DNA of 64,000 nt from Litsea cubeba (Eukaryota; Streptophyta; Magnoliopsida; Laurales; Lauraceae). Location of the stretch: positions 11,343,303 through 11,407,302 of the forward strand of contig CM022948.1 in NCBI GenBank assembly GCA_012931725.1, read 5' to 3'. Position numbers and translations under genes: made by a program. Below the pieces are notes generated by a model. It saw only the letters and a program-made list of their open reading frames with translations. It did not search any database and was not told where the DNA came from. Numbering within the stretch: the first letter of the stretch is position 1; each line of letters starts with the position of its first letter. This document shows, one piece after another, positions 32,401-42,596 of the stretch.

Positions 32401-32918
32401 ATCGTCAGAAGAGCTATGCAGACAAGAGGCGGAGACCTTTAGAATTCCAAGTGGGAGATATGGTTTTCCTGAAAGTGTCTCCGATGAGAGGTGTTGTCAG
32501 ATTTGGACAGAAAGGGAAGCTTGCTAAGAGGTTTGTGGGACCATTTGAGATCAAGAGCAAGATAGGAGACGTGGCTTATCGTCTAGTGCTACCGCCAGAG
32601 TTAGCGGGAGTGCACGACGTATTTCATGTTTCAATGCTTCGAAAGTATATTCCAGATCCCACCCACGTGTTGCAGCACGAGCCACTTCAGCTTCAGGCGG
32701 ATGTCACCTACGTGGAGCGTCCAGCGCAGATCATCGACACGAAGGAGGTAGTGTTACGTACCAAGACCATTCAATGGGTCAAAGTACAGTGGGAGAACCA
32801 CAGTCCGGAGGAAGCTACGTGGGAGCTGAAGGAGCAGATTCAGAAAGCGTACCCCTATCTTTTTCCAGATGAGGTATGTTTAGGCATTTGGGGGACCAAA
32901 TGTTCTTTTTATTTGTGA
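29457..32918 (+). CDS. Chromovirus pol: protease, RT, RNase H, integrase, chromodomain-like tail
   Basis: One frame of about 1150 codons without stops. In order: retropepsin (VLFDPGSTHSF, residues about 27-37), RT (YPLPRIDELFDQLQGAQFFS, RSGYHQLRV, catalytic FIDDVLVYS), RNase H (FTDASGVGLGCVLMQ, ELAAVVFALKLWRHYL, HTDHKSLQYL), integrase (HPGSTKMYQNLKNHYWW with CMTC zinc finger; FVSGLPNTKKGNDAIWVIVD; SDRDTKF; YHPQTDGQSERT), and a C-terminal chromodomain-like segment (VKVQWENHSPEEATWE). All catalytic acids expected of the family are visible. The frame opens after a TAG at about 29441 and has no in-frame ATG before the protease; the listed start is a TTG. In related elements this region is translated as one gag-pol fusion, so here its expression is unexplained. 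The stop lies 4 bp before the 3' LTR. Confidence 0.93.
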   Translation: MGHIGTNLEYFTGNVIVGTLLVCGFDAKVLFDPGSTHSFVAPAFALHLGEDKEILPYDLIVATPVGRHVACNVIYPRCSIQIGEVKLTVSLIILPMAEFDVILGMDWLAKNRAVLDCFNKTVKLQSADRSVEFIGAEKPISTRMISALKAERLMRSGCEGFIAFIVEDKESKSVDEIPVVREFPDVFPEEIPGLPPVRELDFTIELQPGTAPISKAPYRMAPAELKELKTQIGDLLDKGFIRPSVSPWGAPVIFVKKKDGTMRMCIDYRQLNQMTVKNKYPLPRIDELFDQLQGAQFFSKIDLRSGYHQLRVRKEDVPKTAFRTRYGHFEFLVMPFGLTNAPAVFMALMNKAFAPFLDQFVVVFIDDVLVYSKTKEEHEHQLRTSLQLLRDNQLYAKLSKCEFWLEQVAFLGHIISKEGLTVDPKKIAAVVNWSSPRNVAEIRSFLGLAGYYRRFVKGFATIASPLTKLTRKDIPFVWTEGCEKSFQELKTRLTTAPILALPAGSGGFVIFTDASGVGLGCVLMQHDKVIAYGSRQLKDHEKKYATHDLELAAVVFALKLWRHYLYGERFEVHTDHKSLQYLFTQGDLNNRQRRWMEYIKDYDFPIKYHPGRVNVVADALSRKAAFSGCIMPEWRWMEQFRDMDVEVWPVNEKVLVATMGVWEPEIVNRIKECQKDDPELQRIIDHVDDKPEFRLIEGVLYCKDRLCVPDVQDIKSELMTDAHHTRYSIHPGSTKMYQNLKNHYWWVKMKKEIAEFVSRCMTCQQIKAEHKKPPGLLHPLEIPQWKWENITMDFVSGLPNTKKGNDAIWVIVDRLTKSAHFLPFKTGQFMDKMTKMYRDNIVKLHGVPKSIVSDRDTKFVSRFWSTFQSSMGTQLKFSTAYHPQTDGQSERTIQTLEDLLRACVLDFKESWDESLPLCEFAYNNSYHSSIGMAPFEALYGRRCRTPACWEEVGVRSFHGPSEIADSSEKVRVVQMRMKESRDRQKSYADKRRRPLEFQVGDMVFLKVSPMRGVVRFGQKGKLAKRFVGPFEIKSKIGDVAYRLVLPPELAGVHDVFHVSMLRKYIPDPTHVLQHEPLQLQADVTYVERPAQIIDTKEVVLRTKTIQWVKVQWENHSPEEATWELKEQIQKAYPYLFPDEVCLGIWGTKCSFYL

Positions 32919-32922
32919 GAGT

Positions 32923-35900
32923 TGTAAGGTCCGTGACCTTACTGGGTCAGTTGGGCCCAAAACTCGGCCCGTTGACCCGTTTAATTTGTTATTATTTTAT
33001 TTAATTGTATTTTAGATATTTAAGTGGGTTTAGATCATGAGCGAGTTTCTTTTAGCATTAGAATAGTGCCAGCGAGGTTTCGTTTGATTCCGAGTTCGTT
33101 TGGTCATAGCAGGGGGTAGTTTGCAATTTAGGGAAAATTGAGTGTTTTTCCGAAATATTCCAAACGCCGTGATTTTTGGGTTCGTTGGAAAGGTCTCGTC
33201 GTCCTGATAACTTTTGTCTCTTGATTCATCGCGATCCGGCGATCAGAAACCCTTCAAGTGGTCCATTCTTGACCGGACCCACTTAAAGGGCGATTCAGTC
33301 TTTTCCTCCTTAATCTTCTTCTTAAGCAGAGTCTAACCCTAAATTCATTTCGTTCTCTGCAACGAAGTAACCCAGCAGCCTCCCCTTTCTTCCTCTTCCT
33401 TTCTCAAGCCAGATCTCGGCCCTAGAAAACCCCATTCGGAGATTTGATCCGTTAGAAGTCATCCTCGTGTTTCCCTCTTGCTTCCGGTATCAATCTGGTA
33501 AGGTTTTCAATAATTTTATCTTTATGTCATTTTCCTTTTGGTTTAGATTGAGTTAGATCTTGATTCGTTTCCTTCCTATCTTCTTCCTAGTTTACTAGAT
33601 TTTGATTTCTCGAGATAGATTGTGGATCTTGCGGTAGGAAGATTTCTCCTCGCGTTTACCCAATTCCAATCTCCGTCTTGGTTGAGGCAAGTAGATTTAC
33701 ACTACATAATATAACATGTGTGTTGTTCCTTTATTGATTTGCAATGGTTCTTGATAGACTTTCCCTTTAATTCCAAGCTTGTATGATTTTAATTTGGAAA
33801 TCATTTGTTAGGTTATGTTTTGGAGAAAATGTTGATATTAGGTTGATTAGAGTGTGCTTAAGTTGATTAAATGAAATGGATTATGATGTATGGATTGAAT
33901 GTGATGAATGGGGAGCAAGGAGGCTCAGTTTTCTGCAGGTTAGCCATGGATTGGCCGGAGGAAAAAGGGAGCAGAAATTCATTTGCGGGCTTCAGGTTCG
34001 CTGTCCGATCGATCGGTCGCACAGTGCGATCGATCGGACAGTGAACAGTCCCCAAATTAACTGTGGGCGATCACAGTCCGATCGATCGGCCACACAGTCC
34101 GATCGATCGGTCTGTGAAAACTCTCAGTTAACTGGGAGGTGCCCAGTGCCGATCGATCGGTCACTCAGTCCGATCGATCGGACTGTGCACTAACTGTGAG
34201 GTGTTCAGTGCCGATCGATCGCACCTTCGGTGCGATCGATCGGAGGGTGCATGGTCACTGAAACTTCAAAGACTTGTAACTTTCAATCCGCCCGTTGGAT
34301 TTGCACATATAATACACTGTTGGAAAGCCCTTGGAATAGAGAATCCAATGGTTGTGGTTTCATCATGATCGGAGAACGGAAAGTGATATGATTAGTTGAA
34401 TTAATGATCCGACTCTTGTAGCTTAAGAAAGAGACTGTTTAACCTAGGTTTGAGACTTAGATGTTGGAAACCATTAACTTACTATCACATGACCATTAAT
34501 GTCATTGAAATCGAATCACGTGCTTGGTGTGAATTCGATGGGTTGTCTAGGTATTCGTGTATTACACGTAGTGTAACCGAATGCACATGGAGTTGAATTT
34601 AATGATGTTCAACATGATTGTACACCAAGGAATTATCCTAAAAGCATCATTGATTCAATTTCCACATGTACTCCGTTAGAATACGTTGAATACAGGGATG
34701 ACACCACTTACTTAGGGTTGGATTGTAACTCCTCCTTGACTTGTGACTTGTATCCGTTGATAACATCTCCTTGTACACTCTCTTGGCATAAAACACGTAA
34801 TCAATTATGAAACATAAATTCTTATAGAATTTAGGACTTGGACTTGACTTAGAGTGTACCATAGGAACCCGTGTCTTGTCTGATGAACATGACTGGCTAG
34901 TAATGAAAGGGGATTATCACGTGGCTTGTTTGACTTGTATTATTTTGGAGAAGATAATCCCTAGAATCTTGTCTTGTACATGGAACTAGCCAGACTTGCT
35001 TGTCTTGTCTGTTCTTGAGTCAAAACCACTTTATTATTATTGTTGCATATCATGGCCATCTGCAGTTTGGGATTTAATGACGAACCGGTTACTCCGGTTG
35101 TCGGGGTGGGCAGTCGGCGTAGGACGACGTCCATGGCGTTGAATAGCTGGGAGCGGGCTAGGACCGTGCTGCTATTCCCAGGACAGGGAGCTAGGATCCC
35201 ACTGGAGCCGGACTATGGTATCAGTAGTCCAAGGGGATTGTTACTGGTACCCCCGGGAGGTGGCATAGGACATCCTCGGAGTCTCCCTCTTGCTTGTCTT
35301 GCTTGCATTTGCATGGATAGTGGTTATAGTTAGATGATTGCTAGGATTCTTGTTATCGATTCCGCTTATTAATCTCGCTTTATGCCTAGCTTCATATTCT
35401 TGTAATCATATGATCTTATACCTGTCATTACTCTATACTTGATGCATGTCGTATTTATTATGTTTTGTATATCTATTGCTCAACATGTCGTTGACTTTGT
35501 TCCTTGATGTACAGACACATCAGGTGAGTTCTTCTATGAGGAGCAGGCAGGTGAGGAGATCCCAGAGGATCTCCAACCAGCAGAGGAGGCACGAGAGTGG
35601 CGTGCCGATGACGTAGAGTAGCGTCATCATATCCTGGCACGAGAGAGATACATGGGGATTCTTTTAGATTATTCTTTATTCATTATTTCTCTCGTTGGAC
35701 CTTTCTTTTATCATTGACTTCTGTTTCTTTGATTGGCCATGTTTAGTGGGTTGGCCATTGTAAATAAATTACTTAACTTTGAAGTTCTATTTATTCTTCT
35801 TGCAACTTTAATTTAAGGAGAGTTTATTAATCATTGCATGAGATCCTATATGCCTAGAGTTATATTAACTCTATATTATTGTGACACATGAGGTTGGAAA

Positions 35901-36018
35901 TATTAAATCCTCACCGCGGACTACGATCCGTGGGCCCAAAGGACAAAATTTTTAAATAGTCCTAAAATTCACTCTCCGGATCCGGTTATTTCTTTAATCG
36001 GGTTCGGGGGACGTGACA
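32923..36018 (+). repeat. Chromovirus 3' LTR (3096 bp)
   Basis: Starts TGTAAGG four bases after the pol stop and ends ACGTGACA before ACCGC. No strong polypurine tract is seen next to it; the adjacent bases are GTGAGAGT, while a G-run (TTTGGGGGACC) lies about 30 bp upstream, inside pol. Confidence 0.93.
34006..34242. repeat. Array of paired CGATCGATCG palindromes in the 3' LTR
   Basis: Exact counterpart of 27321-27557, offset by 6685 bp, with the same eight palindromes and the same 21-bp intra-pair spacing. Confidence 0.95.
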
Positions 36019-36023
36019 ACCGC
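36019..36023. repeat. Target-site duplication ACCGC, right copy
   Basis: Second copy of the 5-bp duplication; LINE-C ORF2 continues directly from here. Confidence 0.95.
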
Positions 36024-36964
36024 TCTCTCACCAATCAAGCTTGGTTACTCTCCTACGCTGATGGCCTACTCCAGCACCTTGTCAGACAAAACTCAGATCA
36101 CAGTCCCATTTTGCTTTCCAGTCGTCCTCCAATAGTGGCAAGATTCATCCCATTCAAGTTTGAGGAAATGTGGATTGGTCACCCCTCCTTTAAAGCCCTG
36201 GTGGAAGCTGTCTGGCTCCTCCCAGTTCATGGTAATCCTCAGTTCGTCCTTAGTCAGAAGCTCAAGGCTCTTAAACTTAGACTGAAAGCCTGGAACAAGG
36301 AAACTTTTGGCCTCCTAAAGAATAACATAGCTGCAGCTGAATCCAGTATCCTCCAATTACAAGAAAGTATGGATTTAGACCCCAGGAATCCACCTAGGCT
36401 ACTCTCAACCTCGCTCTAGAACTTGCTTCAAGCTGAAAAAATCCATTGGAAACAGAAATCCAGGATTAGCTGGCTCCAGGAAGGTGATAAAAATTCCAGA
36501 TTTTTCCATCTAGCTACTAAAATCAGAGGCACCAAGAATCGCATTGATAAGGTTGAATACAAAGGCAATTCCCTTGAAAACCACCCTCAGATCAAAGTGG
36601 CAGTTGTGGAATTCTTCTCCAATATCTTCAACCCTTCCCCTACTCAGTTGGATCCCCAGCTTTTTCAAGCTCAAAGCAGGACTATTTATCCTGCTCAAAA
36701 CTCCATTCTGCATGCTGTTCCCACTAATGAAGAAATAAAGCTTCGGTTTTCAGCCTTAACAAAACTAGCTCTCCCGGTCCGGATGGGTTCTAAGGAATCT
36801 TCTTCACTAGTTGTTGGGACATTGTAGGCATGTCTGTTATTGCTGCGGTTAAGAATTTTTTCGTCTCCAAAAAGCTCCTGAAGGCTTCAAATTCTTTCTT
36901 TATCTCTCTCATTCCAAAAGTTGCAGCGCACTCATCCTTCAAAGATTACCGCCCCATCAGCCTG
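36024..36964 (+). pseudogene. LINE-C ORF2, end of endonuclease and start of RT (part 2)
   Basis: It resumes with NQAWLLSYADGLLQHLVRQN followed by SDHSPILL, the last endonuclease motif. The linker shows EKIHWKQKSRISWLQEGDKN and a stop near 36418. A frameshift near 36740 affects the GPDG region (seen as LPVRMGSKE). The frame from 36830 gives AVKNFFVSKKLLKASNSFFI, then IPKVAAHSSFKDYRPISL, and LINE similarity ends abruptly at 36964. The RT catalytic core and 3' end are missing; unrelated sequence with C and A homopolymers follows. Confidence 0.82.
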
Positions 36965-36980
36965 TCGGATGTGAATTTCG

Positions 36981-36984
36981 ACTC

Positions 36985-37015
<31 letters not shown>

Positions 37016-37033
37016 AGAAAAAAAAAAAAAAGA
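36981..37033. repeat. C-run followed by A-rich run
   Basis: An uninterrupted C homopolymer of about 24 bases is directly followed by A-runs broken by single G residues. It is likely to be length-variable and assembly-prone. Confidence 0.9.
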
Positions 37034-38560
37034 AAGAGCATTTGCATTTTGCGTGGGGAAATCTCTATTCATCTATACATGCTATTTAAATTTTACATAA
37101 AAAATGAGGATTCCGACTATCCTCAAAATCAATGGATCACGATCGCCAGCTATGGATACGGCCGTAACACCGTTCTTCGACTAAAGCCGAAGAAATGTGG
37201 GGAGAAAATAAGTGGGTGGGTTCTTCCTCTCGTCTAATGTGCTGCCGGCAACATACGACGGTTGTCCTGTCACATTAATTTGGGTCTTTTTAATATAGGG
37301 TCAATTCAGGGTCATGAGTTAAAGTCCAAATAAAGGTTAATCCTCACACAGCATAATCATAATAAATCCAAGTAAAATAAAGTAAGTAAAATAAAGAAAA
37401 TAAATGGGGGGAGGTGCCAAATATTTAAGAAGAGGATTGGCCCCGTTCCCGGGTACCCCCTTTAGATCCCTTGACAAAATAAGGTTTAAAGGCTGACTTT
37501 TCAAACCAAAATGATGATGCAAATGAGACTTTAACTCGTAATTTCTGTGTTTTTCGTGTGCGATACACGAGTGATAAAAAAATGAAAGGCCGATGGGCCG
37601 TAATTGATTGGAGGTGGCCGATGGGCCAGTGTTTGTTTTAGGGTGGCCGATGGGCCGTGATTGTTTAAGGGTGGCCGATGGGCCGAAGTAAAAAGTGTGT
37701 GTGAAATCACTCATCTCATCTCGTCATTCTCATTTATTCAATTTTAGAAGTCAGTTCTTCATTTCCTTTTATCATTAAGTTCGATTAAATATCTGGCACC
37801 TGAGGTGGAGGAAGAAATAAAGGAAAATCTTTTTGGGTTTATTTTGTTGGTTTTATAGTTTTTATGGATTTTTTATATGGGGCTAGAAGGGCCTAACTAG
37901 GGGATTTATTTGGATTTACGTAATTAATGCTTTATTACTGATCATCGGATTAACCTAACCTAAGGTCTTAGACCACCCACATCAGCTTTCCCAATTCCCT
38001 AACTGAACAGGAAGAGTGATGGGACCTAACTTATTAAAATGAGAGAAACTAAAGGTAGTGTAACCTGGCTAGGAGGAGACCTAGATCTGGGTCTGGGGTC
38101 TGACCTGGTCAACCTAAACCACTATTTGATTTCTAACTTTATTATTTTTAGATTTTTAATATTTTTTATTTTATTTTTGGTATTTTGGGTTTTTTTTATT
38201 ATTTTTATTTTGTTTGTTTTATTTATAAATCCTAAAATCTCCTAAACTAATTTTTCTAATCCTAATGAAAGGGAATGAGGAGAAGGAGATAAATTGCTTT
38301 TTTTTATTTTATCTCAATTTAGAGATCAAATATTACAAGGCCCACTGTTTGTTCCAAATTTTCGATGAGGTGGGCCTCACAATACAATATCTCAGCATAG
38401 AAAAAGAGAAAAAAAGAAAAGTGGGCCGAATGGCTGATTGGATCAATAGCCCAACATTAAAAAGAGAAGAAAAGAAAAATGGTGGGCCGAGTGGCTGGCG
38501 GGCTCAGGCCCATACTTGTTTATAAGAGCAATCTCCCTTTTTGTTGGCATCTCTAGGGCG
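37034..38560. other. Unassigned intergenic sequence with a short GGCCGATGGGCC tandem array
   Basis: No coding pattern. TGTCACATTAATTTGGGTC at 37258 could be an LTR start, but no partner end was found. The GGCCGATGGGCC array lies at 37588-37684. The stretch 38100-38240 is very T-rich. Confidence 0.4.
37588..37684. repeat. Four copies of GGCCGATGGGCC at 28-29 bp intervals
   Basis: Starts at 37588, 37616, 37645 and 37673, each followed by G/A-T-G-type filler such as GTAATTG, AGTGTTTG or GTGATTG. The core is nearly palindromic (GGCC...GGCC). Confidence 0.85.
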
Positions 38561-38567
38561 CGAACAA

Positions 38568-38660
38568 ATGAAAAAAAGAAACGAAGACAGAAGAAGAAGA
38601 AAGAAGAAAGAAGAAAGAAGAAAGAAGAAAGAAGAAAGAAGAAAGAAAAAAGAAAGGAGG
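38568..38660. repeat. GAAAGAA/GAA microsatellite
   Basis: Purine-rich stretch of repeated GAAAGAA and GAAGAA units on the plus strand. Apparent lysine/glutamate or serine/leucine frames across it are products of the repeat. A CAG run follows at about 38708. Confidence 0.9.
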
Positions 38661-38989
38661 AAGAAGACGAGGGAGGATACCTGGCACCTGAAGCTTGCAG
38701 CAGCCAACAGCAGCAGCAGCAGTCGAAGCAGGTGGGTCTCCTCGTCTCCTCCTCATCATCTTCTTCATTTTTGTTTTCCTTTTGATCAAACTAAGAGAGA
38801 GACAGAAATTGGCCGAAATGGAAAATTTGCAGAAGTATTGGGAGAAAAATAACACAAGCCGTATCCTGAAATTGCAACCCCCCCCCCCCATCCAAGCCGT
38901 ATCTTGCGGTATCCTGTACCGGTATCCGTATCGGACCGTGTTGGTATGGGTACCACAAGTAATTTGCCGTATCCGGGTATCATAGCTCT

Positions 38990-40514
38990 GCGCTCTTGGA
39001 AATTCTGGACACATACAGATAAAGGTTGTCCTTTCCATAAATAGTATATTAAATTTCAAAACCTAAATATAAAACTATTCAAGCTCAAATTTTAAGCAAG
39101 GAATCTCTACCATCTCCAGACATTGAGTAATGAGTTCTCAATGTGGTGTCATAGAAAGGTAATGTTGTTGCCTCAAAACATAATTTTTGAATGTTCGGCT
39201 CTCTTATTCTCTTCACAAGGACAATTTAGAGTGAAGGTTGCGTCTGTGGCTATAGTAGCGGTCATGTTGGCGATGGACAGCTGGGTTCATGGTGCTATTT
39301 CCTCTAATGAAAAAAAAAAAAACTCTATCTAACGCATTAAAGAATAACAAGATATATAAAGCAAAAATGTTGGGATCATGTTGGAGGGCCTTCTAAGCAA
39401 GGTTTTAAAACTCGGATTCAGAGGTGACTTCATCCCCTCAAGTCAACTAGAGTCAGCTGAGTTGTATGGGACTTTGGCGAGTCAAATCAAGTCCCACATT
39501 GGTGCACAAAAACACATAAAATATTCATCAAAAAGATATAAATATCTTTTTCTTTTTCTTTTTTTTTTTTTGAAATGGAAGATATAAATATCTTTAAAAA
39601 TTAGAAAATAGTCTCCTGTGATTCTAAATTTTAGACACGTGTATTAACCATTAAAAATGAGTTTAAGCAGTAATACAGTAATAAGTGGCCGCATTTGCTT
39701 TATCCAGATTCCAGAGTCAAATGATGGTACCTCCAATTTTATAATGCTAAAATCTTTCGAAACTTGTGGTTGTGATCTTCCAAAAGCAGAGCAAAAGAAC
39801 CCAGAACCTCGCAAATCTTATGAAAACATGAAATTGGAAAAAATATATATTGTTTTTTCCTTCTTTCAAAGGAACTGGTCCGGCAGTGATCGTGGGTGGG
39901 GCTCAGTTAATTTAAAAACCATGCTTCCAAGAGGGCATTTGCACATATAACTTTCATATAGCCACCGATAAAGACATAGATGCATGAGTGAGCACTGAGC
40001 ACATATGGTCATGCACATGCCAGTATTTGCAACATGCCAAGTATCAGATATGTTGAAAGCCAACACTTTAAGCCAAACAAACCAATGTCTACGCATGTCT
40101 AGAATCAATAACATCTACAACAAGGGCCACAGAAGCCAACAATGAACCATGTCTGTGAGATCAGAGCTGTCATCAATTATGTCCCATCATATGTGTGCAC
40201 TAGTCCATCAACAAGACCAATCCACTCATCAGAAACACCTCTCACCACATCAAATGTGGTTGGACGGCTTAATTATTTTAACAATCCACTCTTTCGTAGA
40301 AAACGAGCCAATGATGAGCAGAAACCAACTTGATTTTGGGGTTAGGGTCAGGATCAAAACATGGAGTCAACCTAATGGATAGCTTGGATCCTGCAAATAT
40401 GCGCTGCATTGTTGTGACTGGCACGACTTATAGAGGCTAACATATAAGAGTACAGGCATGTAATCGCAGCAAAACTCTCTAAAGTATAAGCATGACCACA
40501 TTTCAAAAATCAAA
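38990..40514. other. Intergenic or intronic sequence, nothing recognised
   Basis: No exon-like block or transposon ends were identified. A T-run lies at 39556-39570. If the putative plastid gene to the right is real, this could be part of one of its introns or its flank. Confidence 0.35.
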
Positions 40515-40544
40515 GTAAACCAAACCAAATCAAGCCTTTTCCCA

Positions 40545-40712
40545 CTAGGTGGGGTCGGCTATATGGATTTGACGACGCCAATCAAATCTGTTTAGGGCCA
40601 TGTCCTCCGTTAGATCCATATAGACAAGGTCATGTTTAATAGTTTCTTTCCAACTTCTCTTAGGTCTCCCTCTCCCTCTCCCTCTCCCTCTGTTCGTACC
40701 ACCTACAAAGAA
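40545..40712 (-). pseudogene. RTE LINE C-terminal fragment
   Basis: GRGRGRPKRSWKETIKHDL...MDLTEDMALNRFDWRR.IHIADPT is the conserved C-terminus of plant RTE-type ORFs, often annotated as craniofacial-development-protein-2-like. It joins Copia-derived sequence at about 40713. Confidence 0.85.
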
Positions 40713-40733
40713 GCAAAGTGGCATTTGGAAAAT

Positions 40734-40796
40734 GCAGATATGCTGACCAAGGTGGTGACTAGGGTCAAGTTTAAGGACTTGATCAACATTCTGTGA
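40734..40796 (+). pseudogene. Copia RNase H last 20 codons
   Basis: ADMLTKVVTRVKFKDLINIL and a stop: the characteristic end of Copia polyproteins of this type, in plus orientation, ahead of a 3' untranslated region and the polypurine tract. Confidence 0.75.
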
Positions 40797-40891
40797 TTTT
40801 GAGCACCTTCGGGTGTATGGCGCTTTCGGGCGCATTTGGAGGCGTGTGATTGCATGTCAAGGTGGAAAATGTTGTGGCCTGCAAATCTCGC

Positions 40892-40904
40892 CAAGGTGGA
40901 GATT
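40892..40904 (+). other. Copia polypurine tract
   Basis: AAGGTGGAGATT directly before the LTR that starts TGTTAGG, as in many plant Copia elements. Confidence 0.75.
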
Positions 40905-41182
40905 TGTTAGGTTTATGGGTGTTGGGTTTTGGCTCGTTTTGTAGGCCCAATGTAATTAGGGTTCAAGGGTAGTTTAGTATTTGAGTTTCCTATATATTAT
41001 CCTTTCGGTTGTAACCCTAGTAGTATGGGAGAAAACTCTGATTAGTGAAACCAGAGAAGAAGACGAGCTTTGTTCGTGGACGTAGGTGTGAAATCACCGA
41101 ACCACGTAAAACTGTGTTCTCCTTTTGTGTGGCTTGTTTGATTGCTTGTTGATCGCACGCTTCCGCACACACGATCACAACA
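40905..41182 (+). repeat. Copia LTR, plus orientation (278 bp)
   Basis: TGTTAGGTTTATGGG ... CACACGATCACAACA. It contains TATATATTATC-like promoter sequence around 40990 and the ACGTAGG...CCACGTAAAA block typical of Copia U5. It differs from the inverted partner at about two positions. Confidence 0.9.
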
Positions 41183-41354
41183 AATTATCTTCCATCTCTT
41201 TGGGCTTATCCTCGAGAGCAATTTCCAACTCTTGTTGGCTTAGAACATCTCTAACCTCACATTGCCACATACCAAAGTTATTGGTACCATCAAATTTCTC
41301 GACCTCGAATTTTGCATTCGAGATGGTTGTCTTTGCTGATGATGAGCTTGCCAT
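41183..41354 (-). pseudogene. Copia gag N-terminal fragment
   Basis: It starts at ATG 41354: MASSSSAKTTISNAKFEVEK, then FDGTNNFGMWQCEVRDVLSQQELEIALEDKPKEMED, the usual gag start of this Copia type. The frame is cut after about 56 codons by the plus-oriented LTR. Confidence 0.85.
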
Positions 41355-42303
41355 TTTGTTTCTGACTGTCAAACTAACAATCCACTTCGTTCAGATCGTA
41401 GATCTAGTCGATACGAATCCAACAAAAAAAACGGAGCTCAATTCTGAGTCCGGATGCCTCCGAAACTCCCAAAACAATTCTGGCCGTCCAATTGGTCAAA
41501 TCTGTCTTTGACTGTACTATTCGCTGACGTCAGCAGCTGCTGGAACGGGCCTCTCCTGCGCGGACTGGGTCAGGTCGACCTGACCTGGACTGGACTTACA
41601 CTGCAGGCTGGGCTTCTGGAACGAGCAGGTCAGATCTGACCCGAACTGACCTGCGCAGAGCCCGGCCCACTGGGTCTTCTTCTCCTTCTTCGGTTCTGGA
41701 ACAGAACCAGCGACAGGGCAGTATGCTGCCCTGTCTTCTTTTTCTCCGGTGGCGTTGACAGAGGGTGGTCGGAGGGGCGCGAAGACGGCGACGACGGAGA
41801 GGATCTCCGGCGACGGCTGCGGTGGCGACAATGGGAAACTGAGCGATCGGCAGAGATGGGCTCTGCTACGTTCCGACGAGAGCAGCGTGACGACTACTGC
41901 AGTTCAGGCGACGAAGGCGATCTGCAACTGCGAATGGGCGGCCGGACTAGATCCTGTGGTCTGATTCCGGCGGCGGCACGGCTGCCTGGTTCTGCTTCTC
42001 TGTTCCGGAAACAACTGCCTCTTCTGTCTTCTTCTTCTCCGGCCTGCAAGGTTCCTTAACGACAATGTCTTCTTGTCCAGCGACGGGGTCTTCTCCAAGG
42101 ACGATGTGCGCGCGGTCTGCTGCGTCTTCTTCCCTGGCAACGTGCGAATGGCACAGGCGATACTCACTTTTCTCCTCTGCGCATTGACAGCCAAAAAACC
42201 ACACGATCTGTGCGGCCCACCTTGATCTCACCGATCTGGCGAGATCCACTTCTGTCTGCTAAAATCAACCCGATCTTCGTCGTTGATCGCGTACCACAAC
42301 AAA
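41355..42303 (-). other. Copia untranslated leader
   Basis: About 950 bp between the primer binding site and gag. It is GC-rich and carries repeated CAGGTC/GACCTG words; no convincing frame. Such a leader is long for this type and may include foreign sequence. Confidence 0.6.
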
Positions 42304-42315
42304 GCTCTGATACCA
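42304..42315 (-). other. Copia primer binding site
   Basis: The minus strand reads TGGTATCAGAGC, three bases (AAT) after the LTR end. Confidence 0.9.
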
Positions 42316-42318
42316 ATT

Positions 42319-42596
42319 TGTTGTGATCGTGTGTGCGGAAGCGTGCGATCAACAAGCAATCAAACAAGCCACACAAAAAGAGAACACAGTTTTACGTGGT
42401 TCGGTGATTTCACACCTACGTCCACGAACAAAGCTCGTCTTCTTCTCTGGTTTCACTAATCAGAGTTTTCTCCCATACTACTAGGGTTACAACCGAAAGG
42501 ATAATATATAGGAAACTCAAATACTAAACTACCCTTGAACCCTAATTACATTGGGCCTACAAAACGAGCCAAAACCCAAAACCCATAAACCTAACA
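42319..42596 (-). repeat. Copia 5' LTR, minus orientation (278 bp)
   Basis: Reverse complement of 40905-41182 with about two differences. It is followed by the primer binding site and leader in correct order, so this LTR is the genuine 5' end. CTCCC separates it from the RTE LINE. Confidence 0.9.

Larger units (their letters stand above)
26238..36018 (+). mobile_element. Tekay/Del-type chromovirus (Ty3/gypsy), recent, without gag
   Basis: Complete LTR element: 5' LTR 26238-29331, primer binding site, pol 29457-32918, 3' LTR 32923-36018, and the duplication ACCGC on both sides. The LTRs begin TGTAAGG and end ACGTGACA. The order protease, RT, RNase H, integrase, chromodomain-like tail is that of chromoviruses. 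Only about 110 bp separate the primer binding site from the pol frame, where roughly 1.2-1.4 kb of gag would normally lie. LTRs make up 63% of the element. Near-identity of the two LTRs shows recent insertion. Confidence 0.93.

Noticed and set aside
37034..37240. Possible organelle-derived insert after the homopolymer (ITIASYGYGRNTVLRLKPKK frame)
   Set aside because: I could not match it to any plastid or mitochondrial gene with confidence; the frame is short and could be chance.
38504..38785. Lysine/glutamate-rich and serine/phenylalanine/leucine-rich frames
   Set aside because: They are products of the GAAAGAA microsatellite and appear in several frames on both strands.
39123..39332. 69-codon frame with a hydrophobic stretch (VASVAIVAVMLAMDSWV)
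   Set aside because: No family recognised, no supporting splice sites or neighbours; length is within chance expectation in this composition.
41517..42249. Several open frames in the GC-rich Copia leader
   Set aside because: Frames are open on both strands because of GC content; none shows a recognisable domain.
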